From: an uncultured Prevotellaceae bacterium
GTDB taxonomy: Bacteria > Bacteroidota > Bacteroidia > Bacteroidales > Bacteroidaceae
NCBI GenBank assembly: GCA_947166655.1
Contig: CAMVFC010000012.1
Span: 1 to 41,341, forward strand
Reading direction: 5' to 3'
DNA: 41,341 nucleotides
In this document: in pieces, positions 6,327-14,134 of the stretch
How the letters are laid out: each line of letters begins with the position of its first letter
Numbering within the stretch: position 1 is the stretch's first letter
Translations under genes and position numbers: made by a program
The notes under the pieces: generated by a model
Databases searched by the model: none
What the model was told of the DNA's origin: nothing
Seen by the model: the letters and a program-made list of their open reading frames with translations, nothing else

Positions 6327-9160
6327 GCGACCACGGCAAGATTGTCATAGAAGGAGCGAGGGTGCACAACCTGAAGAACGTTGATGTGCAAATCCCTCGG
6401 CAGAGCCTGACGGTCATCACGGGGCTGTCAGGCTCGGGAAAGTCGTCGCTGGCCTTCGATACTTTGTTTGCCGAGGGGCAGCGGCGCTACATAGAGACGT
6501 TCTCGGCCTATGCCCGCAACTTTCTTGGAGGCTTGGAACGTCCGGACGTCGACAAGATCTCGGGCCTCTCGCCCGTCATCAGCATCGAGCAGAAGACGAC
6601 GAACAAGAACCCGCGTTCCACCGTGGGCACCACTACAGAGATTTACGACTTCCTGCGCTTGCTCTATGCCCGTGCCGGCGAGGCCTTTTCGTGGCAGACG
6701 GGCGAGCCTATGGTCAAATACACTGAGGAGCAGATCGTTGGCCTCTTGCTGAACGACTATGAAGGGCATCGCGTGCAGTTGCTGGCGCCGTTGGTGAAGA
6801 ACCGTAAGGGCCACTACCGTGAACTCTTTGACAGCATTCGGCGTAAGGGCTTTGTCTGGGTGCGCGTGGACGGCGAACTGACAGAGTTGGTGCAGGGGAT
6901 GAAGGTGGACCGCTATGTCAACCACTCCATCGAGGTCGTCGTCGACCGCCTGCAGGTGCATGGCAACGAGACGCGCCTGAAGAACAGTGTGGAGCAGTGT
7001 CTGCGCATGGGCGAAGGCTTGATGATGGTACTCGATGCCGACACGAATGAGGTGCGGCACTACAGCCGTCGACTGATGTGTCCCACGACGGGGATGAGCT
7101 ATGCCGATCCTGCACCGCATAATTTCTCCTTCAACTCTCCGCAGGGCTGGTGCCCGCGCTGTAAAGGCTTGGGTTATGTGAACCTCATCGATGTCGACAA
7201 GGTGATTCCCGACCGTCACCTGTCGGTCAAGGCGGGCGGCATCGCACCGCTGGGCAAAGCGAAGAATGAGATGATCTTCTGGCAGATGGCAGCACTGTTG
7301 GAACGTCATGGTGCCACCATGGACACGCCGCTGGCTGACGTGCCTGAGGAGGCCATCGACGAGATACTCAACGGCACGCCCGAGCGTCTGCGCATACCTG
7401 CTGCCGTGGCCCATACGACCAACGACTACTACATCGCCTACGACGGCCTGACGAAGTATATACAGATGCTGCAGGACAGCGAGTCCAGCGCTACGGCACA
7501 GAAGTGGGCCGAGCAGTTCTCGAAGACGGCAGTTTGCCCCGAGTGCCACGGCGCCCGACTGAATCGTGAAGCGTTGCATTTCCGCATCGCCGGCAAGAAT
7601 ATCAGCGAACTGGCTGACATGGATATCAAGGACCTGCGCCTGTGGATGCAGACCTTGGACCAGCATCTGACGGAGCGTCAGCGAAAGATAGCCCCCGAGA
7701 TTCTTAAAGAAATACGTGCGCGCCTGGAGTTCCTCTTCGATGTGGGACTGGAATACCTCAGCCTCTCGCGTGCCAGCCAGAGTCTGAGCGGCGGCGAGAG
7801 CCAGCGCATTCGTCTGGCCACGCAGATAGGATCGAAGCTGGTCAACGTGCTCTATATCCTCGACGAGCCCAGCATCGGTCTCCATCAGCGCGACAACCGC
7901 CGTCTTATCACCTCGCTTAAGGAACTGCGAGACACGGGTAACACGGTCATTGTTGTGGAGCACGATGAAGAGATGATGCGCGAGGCCGACTACATTGTTG
8001 ACATGGGGCCCCTGGCCGGACGAAAGGGTGGGGAAGTCATCTTCCAGGGAACATATAAAGAATTGGTGGCACCTGCCTCCGATAGCCCTTCCTCACTCAC
8101 CCGTCAATACCTCACCGGCGAACGTTCCATCGCCATTCCCGCCACGCGACGTACGGGCAACGGAAAGCAGCTTGTGCTGCGTGGTGCTCGGGGTAATAAC
8201 CTACAGGGCGTGGACGTCAGCTTTCCGCTGGGAACGCTGATTTGCGTGACGGGGGTCTCTGGATCGGGAAAGTCATCGCTTATCAACGACACGCTGCAGC
8301 CCATCCTCTCGCAGCACTTCTACCGCTCGCTGCGTGATCCCTTGCCCTATGATGCCATCGAGGGCATCGATCTGATAGATAAGGTGGTGAATGTGGACCA
8401 AAGCCCCATCGGGCGCACACCGCGCAGCAATCCTGCCACCTATACGGGCGTCTTCAACGACATCCGCAACCTCTTCGTCGATCTTCCCGAAGCCAAGATT
8501 CGCGGTTACAAATCAGGTCGCTTCTCGTTCAACGTCAAAGGGGGGCGCTGCGAGACCTGCGGCGGCAATGGCTACAAGACCATCGTTATGAACTTCCTGC
8601 CCGACGTCATGGTGCCCTGTGAGGCCTGCCACGGAAAGCGATACAATCGTGAGACACTGGAGGTGCGTTTCAAGGGAAAGTCCATTGCCGATGTACTTGA
8701 TATGACGATCAACCGTGCCGTAGAATTCTTCGAGAACCAGCCTAATATCCTACAGAAAATAAAGACACTGCAGGACGTAGGGCTCGGATATATTAAACTT
8801 GGACAGTCGTCGACGACGTTGAGCGGCGGTGAGAGCCAGCGAGTGAAGCTGGCCACTGAACTTGCCAAGCGCGATACGGGGCGTACGCTCTATATTCTCG
8901 ACGAGCCCACGACGGGGTTGCACTTTGAGGATATCCGCGTGCTGCTGGAGGTGTTGCAGCGGTTAGTGGACAAAGGCAACACGGTCATCGTGATCGAGCA
9001 CAACCTTGACGTTATCAAATCTGCCGATTACCTTATCGACATGGGCCCCGACGGCGGTCGTGGAGGCGGGCGTATGCTGGCCTGCGGCACGCCCGAACAG
9101 GTGGCACAGTTGACAGAAGGCTATACTGCCGGCTTCCTTAGGGAAGTGCTGAAGAAATAG
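6323..9160 (+). CDS. uvrA: Excinuclease ABC subunit A
   Basis: DNA damage-recognition ATPase of nucleotide excision repair, 945 residues, cytoplasmic, working with UvrB and UvrC. It has two ABC ATPase modules: Walker A GLSGSGKS at 34-41 and GVSGSGKS at 644-651, with ABC signatures LSGGESQR at about 488 and 833. Walker B/D-loop regions [14 protein letters not shown] and [14 protein letters not shown] are present. The C-terminal zinc module CETCGGNGY...[10 protein letters not shown] is intact. The first zinc module reads MCPTTGMSY...CPRCKG, so one of the four usual cysteines is replaced by threonine. The start overlaps the upstream stop by 4 nt (ATGA). Length and order are normal for UvrA. Confidence 0.97.
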   Translation: MSDHGKIVIEGARVHNLKNVDVQIPRQSLTVITGLSGSGKSSLAFDTLFAEGQRRYIETFSAYARNFLGGLERPDVDKISGLSPVISIEQKTTNKNPRSTVGTTTEIYDFLRLLYARAGEAFSWQTGEPMVKYTEEQIVGLLLNDYEGHRVQLLAPLVKNRKGHYRELFDSIRRKGFVWVRVDGELTELVQGMKVDRYVNHSIEVVVDRLQVHGNETRLKNSVEQCLRMGEGLMMVLDADTNEVRHYSRRLMCPTTGMSYADPAPHNFSFNSPQGWCPRCKGLGYVNLIDVDKVIPDRHLSVKAGGIAPLGKAKNEMIFWQMAALLERHGATMDTPLADVPEEAIDEILNGTPERLRIPAAVAHTTNDYYIAYDGLTKYIQMLQDSESSATAQKWAEQFSKTAVCPECHGARLNREALHFRIAGKNISELADMDIKDLRLWMQTLDQHLTERQRKIAPEILKEIRARLEFLFDVGLEYLSLSRASQSLSGGESQRIRLATQIGSKLVNVLYILDEPSIGLHQRDNRRLITSLKELRDTGNTVIVVEHDEEMMREADYIVDMGPLAGRKGGEVIFQGTYKELVAPASDSPSSLTRQYLTGERSIAIPATRRTGNGKQLVLRGARGNNLQGVDVSFPLGTLICVTGVSGSGKSSLINDTLQPILSQHFYRSLRDPLPYDAIEGIDLIDKVVNVDQSPIGRTPRSNPATYTGVFNDIRNLFVDLPEAKIRGYKSGRFSFNVKGGRCETCGGNGYKTIVMNFLPDVMVPCEACHGKRYNRETLEVRFKGKSIADVLDMTINRAVEFFENQPNILQKIKTLQDVGLGYIKLGQSSTTLSGGESQRVKLATELAKRDTGRTLYILDEPTTGLHFEDIRVLLEVLQRLVDKGNTVIVIEHNLDVIKSADYLIDMGPDGGRGGGRMLACGTPEQVAQLTEGYTAGFLREVLKK

Positions 9161-9168
9161 TTACGACC

Positions 9169-9364
9169 AGACTCTCCCCCCAAAAAAGGACGGACTCTCC
9201 CCCCGCCCTCCCTAAAGGGAGGGAGCAGTTACTTTTGCAGAAGGCATGAATATCTGCTCTTGTCAGGTAACTTTTGCAGAAGGCATAATATCTGCTCTTG
9301 TCAGGTAACCGCTCCCTCCCTTTAGGGAGGGCGGGGGGAGAGTCCGCGTTCGGCGGGGAGAGTC
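9169..9364. repeat. Long inverted-repeat element, copy B with internal duplication
   Basis: Second copy of the element at 3541-3700. The left arm is 9169-9226 and the right arm 9311-9364; both carry the CTCCCTAAAGGGAG-type internal hairpin and GGACTCTCCCCCCGC. Unlike copy A, the centre is tandemly duplicated. The units 9228-9266 and 9267-9304 are nearly identical, each holding TTTTGCAGAAGGCAT and ATATCTGCTCTTGTCAG. The element fills the gap between the convergent uvrA and membrane-protein genes and may terminate both. Confidence 0.8.
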
Positions 9365-9369
9365 CGTTT

Positions 9370-10074
9370 CTATTCTTCCCTTTCTTCTTCCTCTCTCTCT
9401 TCTTCCCTCTCTTCCTCTCTCATCCTTCCCGCTGCGAAGGCCAGGGGAACAAGCGTCATCCATTGACTGACGGCGCAGACGAAGCCTGCCAAGAGACCTG
9501 CAAACAAGCCCAGCCAAGGCATCGAGGCAGGCAGTGTGGCGGGGTCTCCCAGCTCAGACGAGACGAAAGCCAGATGGCGTGCCGTCAGCGACACACACAA
9601 AGGCAGCGTGCCTACCAGCGCCATCAGCAGGCTCACGAATGCGCCCACCAGCAATACGGCCAGCAGGAGTCCCCAGCGGCGAGGACGGTGTACGGCCTTA
9701 CGGAGCTGACGGCCCAGGCTGCGCAGACCCTCACGGCGCCCGTCGCGCAGCACGACGAGGGCCTTTCCCGAAGGAAAAACGCCCAGACGATGACGCTGCC
9801 ACAGGACAATCGCCGTGGACAGCACGAAAAAAAGCCACGACAGCAACATCGCCACTGCCAATGGTGTTCCCGCCTGCCAGCTTAGCGCCTGCTGAGGACC
9901 TAACAGTCCGAAGACGCCAAACACGAGTGAAAACACCAGCCAGGCGGGCCACGTCAGCTGCAGCAGCGACCACAGATTGTCCATCACGAAGCCCCAACCG
10001 GTGCCCAGGATAGAGGCGGTAGAGCGGTACTGAACGAAGGCGACAACCTTCTTTTCTTCGTCTTTCGAGTTCAT
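9370..10074 (-). CDS. Multi-spanning membrane protein, unknown function
   Basis: I do not recognise a family. The product is 234 residues from the ATG at 10074. Four or more hydrophobic segments are visible: around LWSLLQLTWPAWLVFSLVFG, LAVAMLLSWLFFVLSTAIVL, WGLLLAVLLVGAFVSLLMAL and WLGLFAGLLAGFVCAVSQ. A basic cytoplasmic loop (RRWG, RLGRQLRKAVHRPRR) lies between the second and third. The protein ends in a run of Arg and Glu residues (MREEEREEEREEEEREE) encoded by a CT-rich microsatellite at about 9370-9425, which abuts the inverted-repeat element. An in-frame TTG at 10095 lies within the -7 promoter box, so the ATG is preferred. Likely an inner-membrane protein. Confidence 0.65.
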   Translation of the reverse strand: MNSKDEEKKVVAFVQYRSTASILGTGWGFVMDNLWSLLQLTWPAWLVFSLVFGVFGLLGPQQALSWQAGTPLAVAMLLSWLFFVLSTAIVLWQRHRLGVFPSGKALVVLRDGRREGLRSLGRQLRKAVHRPRRWGLLLAVLLVGAFVSLLMALVGTLPLCVSLTARHLAFVSSELGDPATLPASMPWLGLFAGLLAGFVCAVSQWMTLVPLAFAAGRMREEEREEEREEEEREE

Positions 10075-10092
10075 TTCTTCAGAATTTGTGTG

Positions 10093-10120
10093 CAAAGATA
10101 CACAAAAGTTTGTACCTTTG
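10093..10120. promoter_or_regulatory. Overlapping divergent promoters
   Basis: The minus-strand -7 box TATCTTTG is at 10100-10093 and the plus-strand -7 box TACCTTTG at 10113-10120. They are only 12 nt apart in a 71-nt gap between divergent genes. The upstream elements must overlap the opposing promoter, so the two probably compete. -33 elements are weak on both strands. Confidence 0.6.
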
Positions 10121-10145
10121 CGCTCGTAAAACAGAGTTTAACATT

Positions 10146-11138
10146 ATGCATACACCTCAGAATGTCGTCCGATGGGGCTTCATAGGATGCGGAGAAGTCA
10201 CCGAGAAGAAGAGCGGTCCCGCCTTCTCGCTCATCCCTGGTTCGAGCGTTGTGGCCGTCATGAGCCGCAATGCCGAGCGTGCACGGAGCTATGCCGAGCG
10301 GCATGACATCCCGCGGTGGTACACCGATGCTCAAGCCCTGCTTAATGACCCTGCCGTCAATGCCGTCTACATCGCCACGCCGCCCTCCAGCCACGCCACT
10401 TATGCCATCATGGCCATGAAGAGTGGCAAGCCCGTCTATGTGGAGAAACCCTTGGCGGCCACCTACGAGGAGTGTCTGCGCATCAATCGTGTCTCGCAGC
10501 AGACCGGCGTCCCCTGCTTCGTTGCCTTCTACCGACGTCGGCTACCGTATTTCAAAAAGGTGGGCGAGATCGTCCGCACGGGGGCCATCGGACGTGTGAT
10601 GGGCGTGCAGATACGCTTCGCTGTGCCGCCGCGCGACCTGGACTACAACCGCACACAGTTGCCTTGGCGCGTGCAACGTGACATCGCCGGTGGAGGCTAT
10701 TTCTACGACCTGGCGCCCCACCAGCTCGACCTCTTACAGCAACTCTTCGGGCCCATCACCCGCGTTGGAGGCTTCTGCTCCAACCGTGCAGGACTCTATG
10801 ACACCGAGGACACCGTCAGCGCAGCTTTCCAATTCGTCGACGGGCTGCCCGGCAGCGGCACGTGGAGCTTCTGCGCACACGAGTCCGCGCGCACCGACCG
10901 CATACAAATCATCGGAGACCACGGCCAGGTGAACTTCTCCGTATTCACCTACGAACCCATCGTGCTCGATGCAGAACTCGGGCACCAGACCTTCGACGTG
11001 CCTAACCCGCAGCACGTACAGATGCCGCTCATCCGTGAGGTCGTCGAGCACCTTCAGGGGCACGGCGTCTGCGACCTCGACTCTGTCAGCGCCACCTCCG
11101 TCAACTGGGTCATGGATAAAATACTCGGAAAGATTTGA
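10146..11138 (+). CDS. Gfo/Idh/MocA-family oxidoreductase
   Basis: NAD(P)-dependent sugar or polyol dehydrogenase-like protein, 330 residues from the ATG at 10146. The N-terminal Rossmann fold is seen in WGFIGCGEVTE (residues ~10-20). The family motif EKPLA, with its catalytic lysine, is near residue 100 (YVEKPLAAT). The substrate-binding alpha/beta domain includes GGGYFYDLAPHQLDLL, corresponding to the conserved GG..D.G.H segment, with histidine in place. There is no signal peptide, so it is cytoplasmic. The substrate cannot be deduced. It ends in TGA overlapping the TTG start of the next gene, so the two are probably co-transcribed. The TACCTTTG box at 10113-10120 supplies the promoter. Confidence 0.85.
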   Translation: MHTPQNVVRWGFIGCGEVTEKKSGPAFSLIPGSSVVAVMSRNAERARSYAERHDIPRWYTDAQALLNDPAVNAVYIATPPSSHATYAIMAMKSGKPVYVEKPLAATYEECLRINRVSQQTGVPCFVAFYRRRLPYFKKVGEIVRTGAIGRVMGVQIRFAVPPRDLDYNRTQLPWRVQRDIAGGGYFYDLAPHQLDLLQQLFGPITRVGGFCSNRAGLYDTEDTVSAAFQFVDGLPGSGTWSFCAHESARTDRIQIIGDHGQVNFSVFTYEPIVLDAELGHQTFDVPNPQHVQMPLIREVVEHLQGHGVCDLDSVSATSVNWVMDKILGKI

Positions 11139-12256
11139 ACCGCCTCACACGATACCTCCTCGCTGTGTGCTTCGTCCTGCAGCCCGTGTGCCTTCCTGCA
11201 CAGGTGGTGCAAGAAGCCCTTGAAGGCGTGCACCGGGCGGGCAACTTCCTTGTCAAGCTCATCGATGCCTTCGACGACATCGACTCGGCCTACGTCGAGC
11301 GCAACCACTATAACTATACCCTCATGGCACAGGCCACGAGCAACTTCGAGTTCTATCGCCTCGGCAACTCGGACTACCGCATCTCATTGGCCCAGCACCC
11401 CGACTTCCGCCTCGGCCCCTACTTCGGCTGGCGATGGCTCTTCTTCGGCTGGACTTTCGATGTGGGCAACATAGGGCGCCGCCGCAGCCAGAGCACACGC
11501 TTCGAACTCTCCATCTACACATCGATGTTCGGCGTCGACCTCATCCACCGGCGCACTGGCAGCGACTTCTATCTGCAGAGCATTTCCGGCATGGGCGACG
11601 AAGCCAAAGCCTACGAGGGCCGCGACTGCGGCGACTATCTTCAGGCCAATGTCACTGGCGTCAACCTCTACTATGTGCTCAACCATCGGCGCTTCTCCAA
11701 CCCTGCCATCTACTCGCAGAGCACGATCCAGCGCCGCTCGGCAGGTTCGTGGCTCTTTGGTGCCAGCATCACACGCCACAACCTGCGCAGCGACTACACC
11801 CGTCTGCCCAAGGACCTCTTTGCACAGCTGCCTACAGAGAACCGCTTTGCCGCCCTCGAACGCGTGAAGTACACCGATGTCAGCCTCAGCGCTGGCTACG
11901 CTTACAATTGGGTGCCGGCGCGCGACTGGTGCCTCGGCATCGCTGCCTCACCCGCCATCGGCTACAAGCGCACGAGCACCGAGACTGTCGTCTGGGAGGA
12001 CGATGATGCCAACACCCAGCGATACGACAACTTCTTCATGAACAAAATGGACGAGATCTTCCGCCGGCGTGGCAACATCAACTTCAATGCCACCGGACGC
12101 ATGGGCGTCATCCGCAACAACGGCCGTTGGTTTGTCGGGCTTTTTGCCGTCGGACATATCTTCAACTACAGTGCGGGAGGACTACGTTTTACCAATGCTT
12201 TTGGCACAGTCAACCTGTGTGGTGGCTTCTATTTCCAGGAAAGAAAGAAGAAGTAG
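11135..12256 (+). CDS. DUF4421-like outer-membrane protein
   Basis: Exported protein of 373 residues, probably an outer-membrane beta-barrel. The signal peptide NRLTRYLLAVCFVLQPVCLPAQ follows a TTG start at 11135. No in-frame ATG exists before residue ~64, and the TTG overlaps the preceding TGA as TTGA, which suggests translational coupling. The segment FDDIDSAYVERNHYNYTLMAQ resembles the start of the Bacteroidetes DUF4421 family. Later segments alternate aromatic and polar residues (FGWRWLFFGWTFDVG, VSLSAGYAYNWVP) and the protein ends with aromatic barrel-like strands (FYFQERKKK). Function unknown. The family name is from memory and moderately certain. Confidence 0.65.
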   Translation: MNRLTRYLLAVCFVLQPVCLPAQVVQEALEGVHRAGNFLVKLIDAFDDIDSAYVERNHYNYTLMAQATSNFEFYRLGNSDYRISLAQHPDFRLGPYFGWRWLFFGWTFDVGNIGRRRSQSTRFELSIYTSMFGVDLIHRRTGSDFYLQSISGMGDEAKAYEGRDCGDYLQANVTGVNLYYVLNHRRFSNPAIYSQSTIQRRSAGSWLFGASITRHNLRSDYTRLPKDLFAQLPTENRFAALERVKYTDVSLSAGYAYNWVPARDWCLGIAASPAIGYKRTSTETVVWEDDDANTQRYDNFFMNKMDEIFRRRGNINFNATGRMGVIRNNGRWFVGLFAVGHIFNYSAGGLRFTNAFGTVNLCGGFYFQERKKK

Positions 12257-12271
12257 GGTAAAGCCTTTTGT

Positions 12272-12339
12272 TTGTTCCATCACGATGGAATGATCGTTCC
12301 ATCATGATTGAACAATCGTTCCATCGTGATGGAACAAAC
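12272..12339. repeat. Triple palindrome element, copy 2
   Basis: Outer arms 12272-12291 and 12320-12339 are perfect 20-bp reverse complements. Each contains a palindromic core (TTCCATCACGATGGAA and TTCCATCGTGATGGAA), and a third related core (TTCCATCATGATTGAA) sits between them. The architecture equals that at 149-210 although the palindrome sequence differs. It begins right after TTTTGTTTG (12267), as in copy 1. Confidence 0.7.
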
Positions 12340-12489
12340 TCCAGTGTTAACAGAAACCGGTCAGACATCCTTGTGTGGAAGCCGAAAGTGCCGCGTTTTG
12401 TCTGCGAAAGAGGCATTGCTCTTCGTCGACAGTGCTGGCGGCTCTTTGTGCTATGCTCCTTCGTTCAAAGAAAGAATACTGCTCAACAC

Positions 12490-12555
12490 ATAGGCTCTTC
12501 TCGCTGCAATTCTATATGACGGATGAGGGTTTAACCCTAATCGCTTGTTAGACCC
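12490..12555. repeat. Degenerate interspersed module, copy 2
   Basis: The segment runs ATAGGCTCTTCTCGCTGCA, then GGGTTTAACCCTAATCGC, then TTGTTAGACCC. It aligns with the segments at 331-386 and 281-305, with the order of sub-blocks apparently shifted. It contains the small inverted repeat GGGTTTAACCC. Non-coding as far as can be seen. Confidence 0.45.
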
Positions 12556-12578
12556 ATACGAAGCTATCGACGAAAAAA

Positions 12579-12612
12579 TGTGGGCGGCCGATGCATTTAT
12601 CGGTCGCCCACA
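12579..12612 (-). terminator. Intrinsic terminator of the efflux operon
   Basis: The stem pairs TGTGGGCG (12579-12586) with CGCCCACA (12605-12612) and extends six more pairs with one wobble, around a 6-nt loop. On the minus strand it is followed by TTTTTT. It lies 35 nt after the outer-membrane factor stop. Confidence 0.75.
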
Positions 12613-12647
12613 ATGTACGGGAAATTACTTGCAGGGGGGAGACGTGT

Positions 12648-14108
12648 TCACTCCGCCAGTGAACCACCTCCGAGGGCCTGATAGAGCTGGATGGTGGCCT
12701 GGACGATGGCGTATTGGTTGGCTATCTGTCCGAGCTGAGCGGAGAGGAGTCCTGTCTGCGCGGTAAGAACGTTGAGATAGTTGACTCCCGGTGCGTTGTA
12801 GTAGAGGGCTTCTGTGGCGGCAGCAGCATCGCTGAGGCTGCGCACCTGACCCTCGATGAGGGAGCTCTTGGCCTGATTGGTCTGCAGCTGTACGAGGGCC
12901 GTGTTGACCTCGTTACCGGCGGCGATGAGGCTCTGTTGGAAGGCCAGCATGGCTTCCTCCTGCTGCATCTTGGCCACCTTCTTCTGTGCGATGAGGCGTC
13001 CGTTCTGGAAGATGGGCTGTGCCAGCTGAGCGATGGCATTCCAAATCCAGATGGCCGGGTCGAGCTCGATGGCGCTGCCGTTATTGGTGTATCCGAGCGT
13101 TCCGCTGATGGTCAGGGAAGGGTAGAAGGCAGCCTTGGCGCTGTTGACGCTGTAGAAGGCGCTGGCCAGTGCGAGTTCGGCCTGGCGCACATCGGGGCGA
13201 TTCTGCAGCAAGGCCATGGGCACGCCAGTCTCTATGGCCGGTGCCTGGAAGGTCTGCAGGGAAGTACGCTGAATGGTGTGCGGTGCTTCGCCGAGGATGG
13301 TGCAGAGTGCGTTCTGCGCCTCGATGATGCCCTGCTTGAGGTCGAGCAGGTTGGCCTCGACGTTGTAGCAGTTGGCCTCGGTCTGTGCGACGGCGGCTTT
13401 GTTGCTGCGTCCGGCGGCCATGAGCTGCCGACTGCGCTCTACGCTTTCGCGCCAGTTCTTTGCGGTCTGCTCGCTGATGGCCACTTCGGCATCGAGCATG
13501 CAGAGGGTGTAGTAAAGGTTGGCGATGTTGGCCACGAGGCTTTGCTGCACGGCCATGCGTGCGGTTCGTGTCTGCTCGACGCCCACCTCAGCTTTCTTCT
13601 TGGCGTTGCGTAGGGTGCCGAAGCTGCCAATCTGCCAGGAGGCGCTCAGGGGAATGGTGTAGAACTTCAGCGGAGACTTCCAGTCGCTGCTGGAGAGCTG
13701 TCCCTGCGGAGCGATGGCCAGGCTGGGAATGTAGGCCAACTTGGAGCAGAGCAGGTACTGTTGTGCTTCCTGAATCTGCAGGTCGAGCTGTCGCAGCGAG
13801 GCGTTCTGCGCGAGGCCCCGCTCGATGAGCTGCTGCAGGGTGGGGTCGGTGAAGAACTCACGCCAGGCCTTGGCGCCCAGACCCTGCTCGCTTTGGCCTG
13901 TCTGCAGCGTGCCGTAGAGGCCTTCGGTCTGCAGGTCGGCGGGGCGCTCATAGTTCTTCATGACGCCGCAGGAGGCGAGAAGGAAGAGCGTCGAGAGTAG
14001 GAGACCCACGCCCCAGCCTCTCCCGTCAAGGAGGGGAGAGCGTCGCAGGGCGACGACAGGCAGGGAGGGGAGTATATACCTTTGTTGGTGGTTATGATAT
14101 GTATTCAT
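12648..14108 (-). CDS. RND efflux outer-membrane factor, NodT/OprM-type lipoprotein
   Basis: TolC-like outer-membrane channel of a tripartite drug efflux pump, 486 residues. The lipobox is LLASC with Cys47. The mature part has two outer-membrane efflux repeats rich in heptad-like helices, including YYTLCMLDAEVAISEQTAKNW and RPDVRQAELALASAFYSVNSAKAAFYPSLTISG, typical of the OprM/NodT family. It is the last gene of the operon, 26 nt after the permease stop, with an AT-rich leader before the ATG at 14108. The odd point is the long n-region of the signal peptide (about 33 residues). Residues ~13-35 (LPSLPVVALRRSPLLDGRGWG region) are encoded by a GC-rich hairpin repeat at about 14004-14072 that looks like an intergenic element absorbed into the reading frame. 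Confidence 0.9.
   Translation of the reverse strand: MNTYHNHQQRYILPSLPVVALRRSPLLDGRGWGVGLLLSTLFLLASCGVMKNYERPADLQTEGLYGTLQTGQSEQGLGAKAWREFFTDPTLQQLIERGLAQNASLRQLDLQIQEAQQYLLCSKLAYIPSLAIAPQGQLSSSDWKSPLKFYTIPLSASWQIGSFGTLRNAKKKAEVGVEQTRTARMAVQQSLVANIANLYYTLCMLDAEVAISEQTAKNWRESVERSRQLMAAGRSNKAAVAQTEANCYNVEANLLDLKQGIIEAQNALCTILGEAPHTIQRTSLQTFQAPAIETGVPMALLQNRPDVRQAELALASAFYSVNSAKAAFYPSLTISGTLGYTNNGSAIELDPAIWIWNAIAQLAQPIFQNGRLIAQKKVAKMQQEEAMLAFQQSLIAAGNEVNTALVQLQTNQAKSSLIEGQVRSLSDAAAATEALYYNAPGVNYLNVLTAQTGLLSAQLGQIANQYAIVQATIQLYQALGGGSLAE
13990..14075. repeat. REP-like hairpin repeat inside coding sequence
   Basis: Contains two small hairpins, CTCTCCC...GGGGAGAG and CGTCGC-AGG-GCGACG. Flanking GAGACCC and GGGAGGGGAG tracts resemble the intergenic repeat at 17445-17575. 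It encodes the start of the outer-membrane factor's signal peptide without breaking the frame. Confidence 0.5.
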
Positions 14109-14134
14109 ATTCTATATTATATATATTAGATATG

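Larger units (their letters stand above)
12257..12647. other. Non-coding region with second triple palindrome and terminator
   Basis: No gene is supported in this 391-nt gap between the convergent DUF4421-like gene and the efflux operon. It contains a triple palindrome (12272-12339), a degenerate module like that at 281-386 (12490-12555), and a strong hairpin with a T-tract (12579-12612). About 12345-12485 is unassigned. Confidence 0.6.

Noticed and set aside
6428..7963. Minus-strand open frame of 511 codons opposite uvrA
   Set aside because: Antisense shadow of a clear UvrA; no promoter or signature.
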